Shown here: positions 60,841 to 64,000 of the stretch, piece by piece | Layout of the letters: every line of letters begins with the position of its first letter | Position numbering within the stretch: the first letter of the stretch is position 1 | From: Porites lutea | Taxonomy: Eukaryota > Cnidaria > Anthozoa > Scleractinia > Poritidae | DNA: 64,000 nucleotides | Assembly (NCBI RefSeq): GCF_958299795.1 | Contig: NC_133204.1 | Coordinates: forward strand, 37,732,059 to 37,796,058 | Direction of reading: 5' to 3' | Notes under the pieces: model-generated | Seen by the model: only the letters and a program-made list of their open reading frames with translations | The model's database searches: none | Told to the model about the DNA's origin: nothing | Program-made: the position numbers and the translations under genes

Positions 60841-62174
60841 TGATCAATTTCTTATCGACCAAAATTTAGCTTGATACCGACAACTTTTTATTAACCAGGA
60901 TAATAACAATTAAAAAGCAATTGATCCCTCTATTTCTAAACTTTTGTGTTCACATATTTCTTGCATCTTGTGTGTTATAGGACTTATAGGGATCTGTTTT
61001 CTTTCACCTAATTTTCATTCAGCTCTTTAATTATTTATACTAAGCAAAGAGCACGTATTGGGTGGGGAGAGGGTACAAAGGTTCGTTGTCGTTGTTAAAC
61101 GTCAACATGGAGCCGATATACGGGCTTTCCACAAGTTGCTCGATATTTTCCAAAAAGTTTCCCTTAATTTCTCAAAACGTTTCTCAAAAATTGTTTAAAA
61201 AAGAGTCAAAAGTTGCTTTTTGTAACGAAAGCTGCTCAAACGTTGCTCGAAAAAACAAAAACTTTTCTTGGTGCTCTTCCTATATTTGATTTGATGGTAA
61301 AATATGCAAATTTTACAACAAGTTTAAGATTTCTAAGTATTTTTGTGCAAGTAAAGACTACGCGTCAATATTAATATTAATCTTGTGAAAATTTTAGTAT
61401 GTGCCAATAAAATTGTTGAATTACCTTCTGCGTCCACCATTTTGAATCTTCTTTGAAAACCCGTCATTTCACAGTACAATAAAAAACAGTTAGGCCTACA
61501 ACGTAGCTCCACCTTTAATCAAGGAACCAGAAAAAGATTTTGCACTCTAAAGGGTTTGGGGGGAGGAGGCTTTGGAAATTTGTGCGTACCTCTAGAAAAA
61601 TGCTGGTAACGCCCCCGAAAGCTGCTTCGATATCTCAGAATTAGTAGAAAATTAGAAATATCTCAGAATGCTAAAAGTTGCTCGAAATATGAGAAGTTGC
61701 CATAAAGTTGCCGAACAACTTGAGGAAAGCCCTAGATTTGACCTCAGAAGCCGTCCCAAAAATAGCCTGCGCCGCAGACGAAACTAAATTCTGGTTAACT
61801 CCGTCTTCGCAGCTCCGAAATCCTTGTTTTGGGCCACCAACTGTGTACCAAGATTTGAGTGCGCGCCATGATAATTGACCTGTTCCGAAAATACCATTGT
61901 CGATTTGCCAATCAAGATGAAAGGAAATTCGAAACGCTCTTCTAACGATTCGATGAGTCCGCTGGGGTCCCAGAACAAGGACTACTTCCCAGGCGTTAGT
62001 TACTATGGCTCCAAAAAGTTCGGAATAGCTCCGTGCGAAGCCTGGAACTAGTATACTAACGATGCATGTTAATCTATGTTAATGTATGCACGGGTCAGCG
62101 TCTTCCAAGAAGGACCACCCCTGTGAAATTCACAGCATCTCGAGCCAATATTTTGCTCTTTCCTTGTGAGAAAG

Positions 62175-62243
62175 ATGGCAACAGAAGGAAAAGTTAGTAA
62201 AGTCTTGAAGTATGTGCTCTTTGCCTTCAACCTGTTGTACTGG
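62175..62243 (+). CDS. Tetraspanin, first exon only (gene continues past the window)
   Basis: MATEGKVSKVLKYVLFAFNL then LYW and a perfect donor (TGG/GTAAGT, phase 0). The pattern of a short cytoplasmic start with a Lys followed by KYVLFAFNLLYW is the hallmark of the first membrane segment of tetraspanins, four-pass membrane proteins that organise membrane microdomains. The remaining membrane segments and the large loop with its CCG motif would lie downstream; the following 1.76 kb is intron and repeat. It differs from the cluster in kind: no leader-plus-dibasic plan and a phase-0 intron, so it marks the cluster edge. Confidence 0.75.
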
Positions 62244-64000
62244 GTAAGTCGAGGAAATGGTGCCGAATGTTTACAATGTATAAGCTTATTTTGGAGGTAG
62301 ATGGCTAACGTAATTTAGCTGGAGTTCAATTGAAATTTTCCCATTTTCCTCACATGCGCAATTGTCAACAGTTTTCTCCCTCAAGGTTCCTTGAAGCTAT
62401 CGAGAAGAAATGAAAATGTTTCAGTTGCGTTTATCTCTTGAAGAAACCATTTCAATGTCTGTAATCGGATTTGCGGGGTCGAAACAATTATTTACAAAGC
62501 ACTTCAAATTCAAACCTCACTCGCGCTTCAAATAATTCCTTCTTATCAAATGTTTCTTTTGCTATCATCAGGTGTTTTGTATTTTATGTTCACACCAGGC
62601 GAATGATAAACTTGTGAGCTTGCATGTTCATTGTTATTCTAGATGATAATACCTTGTTACATGTTTTGTGGTTTTGGGAAGCAGATTTGATTCCCATGTT
62701 AATATTCTACTTGTGCGAGCTTATTATTATTTTTCTTCGGTCTGTTTTAGTTTAAATAAGCTCTTAACAAACTCGTGCTACCCGAGATAAGCTGACCTCT
62801 TACTTTACATTTTGTAGAATTTTTCAGTTCTTAATCTACTTCTACGGTTTGGTTTTAGCATCATGTTTAGACCTATGGCATATTATGTTCAATATTGAGG
62901 ACAATACATTCTATATGTCAAGTTCTAAAAATGCCTTTCACATTACCTGTTCACCTAACTTCTGGGTTATTTTGGATCATTTTGGGCCATTGAAACTGTA
63001 ATATGGCAGTCTCTTCTTGACATTAATTTTCTTGGAGGAAAGAAAATTTAAAATGCTTTTTATCAATACTTTCCTCTTGTATAAATTATTGTACTGTAGT
63101 GCCATCTCTGTTGATTGATAATGGTATTACAGTGAGATACAGTTTATGAAGACTGTGGTAGAACTCAATTTATAAAATAACTATGATAGTACATGCTTTT
63201 TCTATTGCGTAAACACAAACCTCATTTCAAATATATTTTGGTCTCTTGGCAATTTTTTATTATGGGTTTCCATTGACCCTTTAAATCCCAAAGGTAACCA
63301 ACATTAATTTTCTTCTAAGAATATCAATACATAACAAACACTCAAAAAAAGCTCCATCAAGTAGTGCAGGACAAAACGATTTCCTTGCTGGGCAAGTAAC
63401 TTTTAAAGCCACTTGACCAGTGGGCAAGGATCTAGGCAAGTCATCCTCTAATAAAATCATTAACTAAGATGATCAAGAAGTGGCCTTGGGCAAGCAAAAT
63501 GTGAGAGCTGCTTGCCCAAAGGACAAGCTGGAATTCAAGATTTTTTTTTTTCAAGCCCTGGTAAAAAATAAGGGTAGCACAGCGTGCAAAGAAAGTAGTG
63601 TCTGATAGCCCGGGGCTAGTGGATTTTGTTTTGGGGCTAGTGAATTCTGTTCTTAACTTGCCCAACAGGCAAGTGATGTTTTTTGAGGAACTCGAATAAA
63701 AGAAGAACTGTGAAATCAATTCTGCTCTTCAAAAAGCTTTTGGGGCTAGTTGAAATGACGTCTGGGCTAGTAAATGTTAGCTTCAGCTTGCCCAAATGGC
63801 AAGCTGTAAGAATGATTTTCTTTGCACCCTGTAGCATGAGAATTAATGAAGTGATCACGTAAGGAAAAATGTTTCATCTTTTAACAAATTCTCTCAACTA
63901 TTTTTTTAAGGAAATGTATGGAGATAAGTCTGGAGAAATTGTATGTGGATTTTGAGGCTAAGAGGTTAAAGAGTACATGATGCACATGTTATTCACTAAG
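62244..64000. other. First intron of the tetraspanin, to the window edge
   Basis: AT-rich with no further exon recognised. Contains the degenerate repeat at 63365-63836. Confidence 0.5.
63365..63836 (-). repeat. Degenerate repeat with CTTGCCCAA...GGCAAG units
   Basis: At least three units with the palindrome-like core CTTGCCCAAAtGGCAAGCTG, paired with TTTTGGGGCTAGT words. The two minus-strand frames across it both contain GKL followed by FTSP and STSP, which shows they are translations of the same repeated unit and not separate genes. Confidence 0.5.

Larger units (their letters stand above)
58779..62174. other. Intergenic region at the right end of the cluster
   Basis: Holds a GAT microsatellite and one retroelement-like fragment, listed separately. 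Frames at 59077-59410 (minus) and 61062-61289 (plus) have no leader, domain or splice support. Polyadenylation-like AATAAA words near 59667 and 59849 may end the preceding transcript. Confidence 0.5.

Noticed and set aside
1-64000. CRISPR arrays, operons, ribosome-binding sites, bacterial insertion sequences
   Set aside because: Introns, SINEs and microsatellites show animal DNA; no direct-repeat arrays with unique spacers seen.

Overview
The window is eukaryotic: AT-rich, intron-rich DNA with microsatellites, tRNA-derived SINEs and small DNA-transposon remnants. The codon frames, GT-AG introns and repeat types fit an animal. The protein types (secreted precursors cut at dibasic sites, extremely Cys-rich, or Gly/Tyr/Trp-rich) most resemble a cnidarian, probably an anthozoan such as a stony coral or anemone. 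That placement is inference; no housekeeping gene in the window fixes the species.

The first 59 kb are almost entirely one cluster of secreted-protein genes. I rebuilt the exons by hand from splice signals and reading-frame phase. Nearly every intron lies in phase 1, and the exon lengths agree with this. Where a 5' end was found the plan recurs: a signal peptide, an acidic or Ser/Lys-rich pro-region, a dibasic site (KR, RR, RRKR), then a Cys-rich or aromatic Gly/Tyr-rich mature part, often with a short separate C-terminal exon.

Layout. 0-9.7 kb, minus strand: four tandem copies of a Cys module with an invariant WPCMWPCCC core, each with its own Tyr-rich last exon. Only the fourth has a recognisable first exon, which carries a strongly acidic pro-region. 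12.2-20.5 kb, minus: two paralogues with long CC-repeat blocks. 22.8-23.4 kb, plus: a small aromatic precursor. 24.5-32.1 kb, minus: two His/Cys-repeat genes, one with a run of six His. 34.9-36.7 kb, plus: a Cys- then Tyr/Pro/acidic-rich protein. 38.2-47.0 kb, minus: four genes sharing a motif of basic residues followed by Cys and Pro (best form RRRCLCPF). 48.4-58.8 kb, plus: a protein of about 925 residues rich in Gly, Tyr, Trp and His, then a related Pro/Met/Gly-rich protein. From 58.8 kb the cluster ends. The rest is repeat-bearing spacer and the first exon of a tetraspanin (62.2 kb), which runs off the right edge.

My reading is that these genes supply parts of one secreted, proteolytically matured, disulfide- and aromatic-rich extracellular material. 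Candidates are a cnidocyst capsule, tubule or spine, or the organic matrix of a skeleton or cuticle. The sequence shows the cluster and its shared architecture; tissue and function are not visible here. I recognised none of the proteins as a named family except the tetraspanin.
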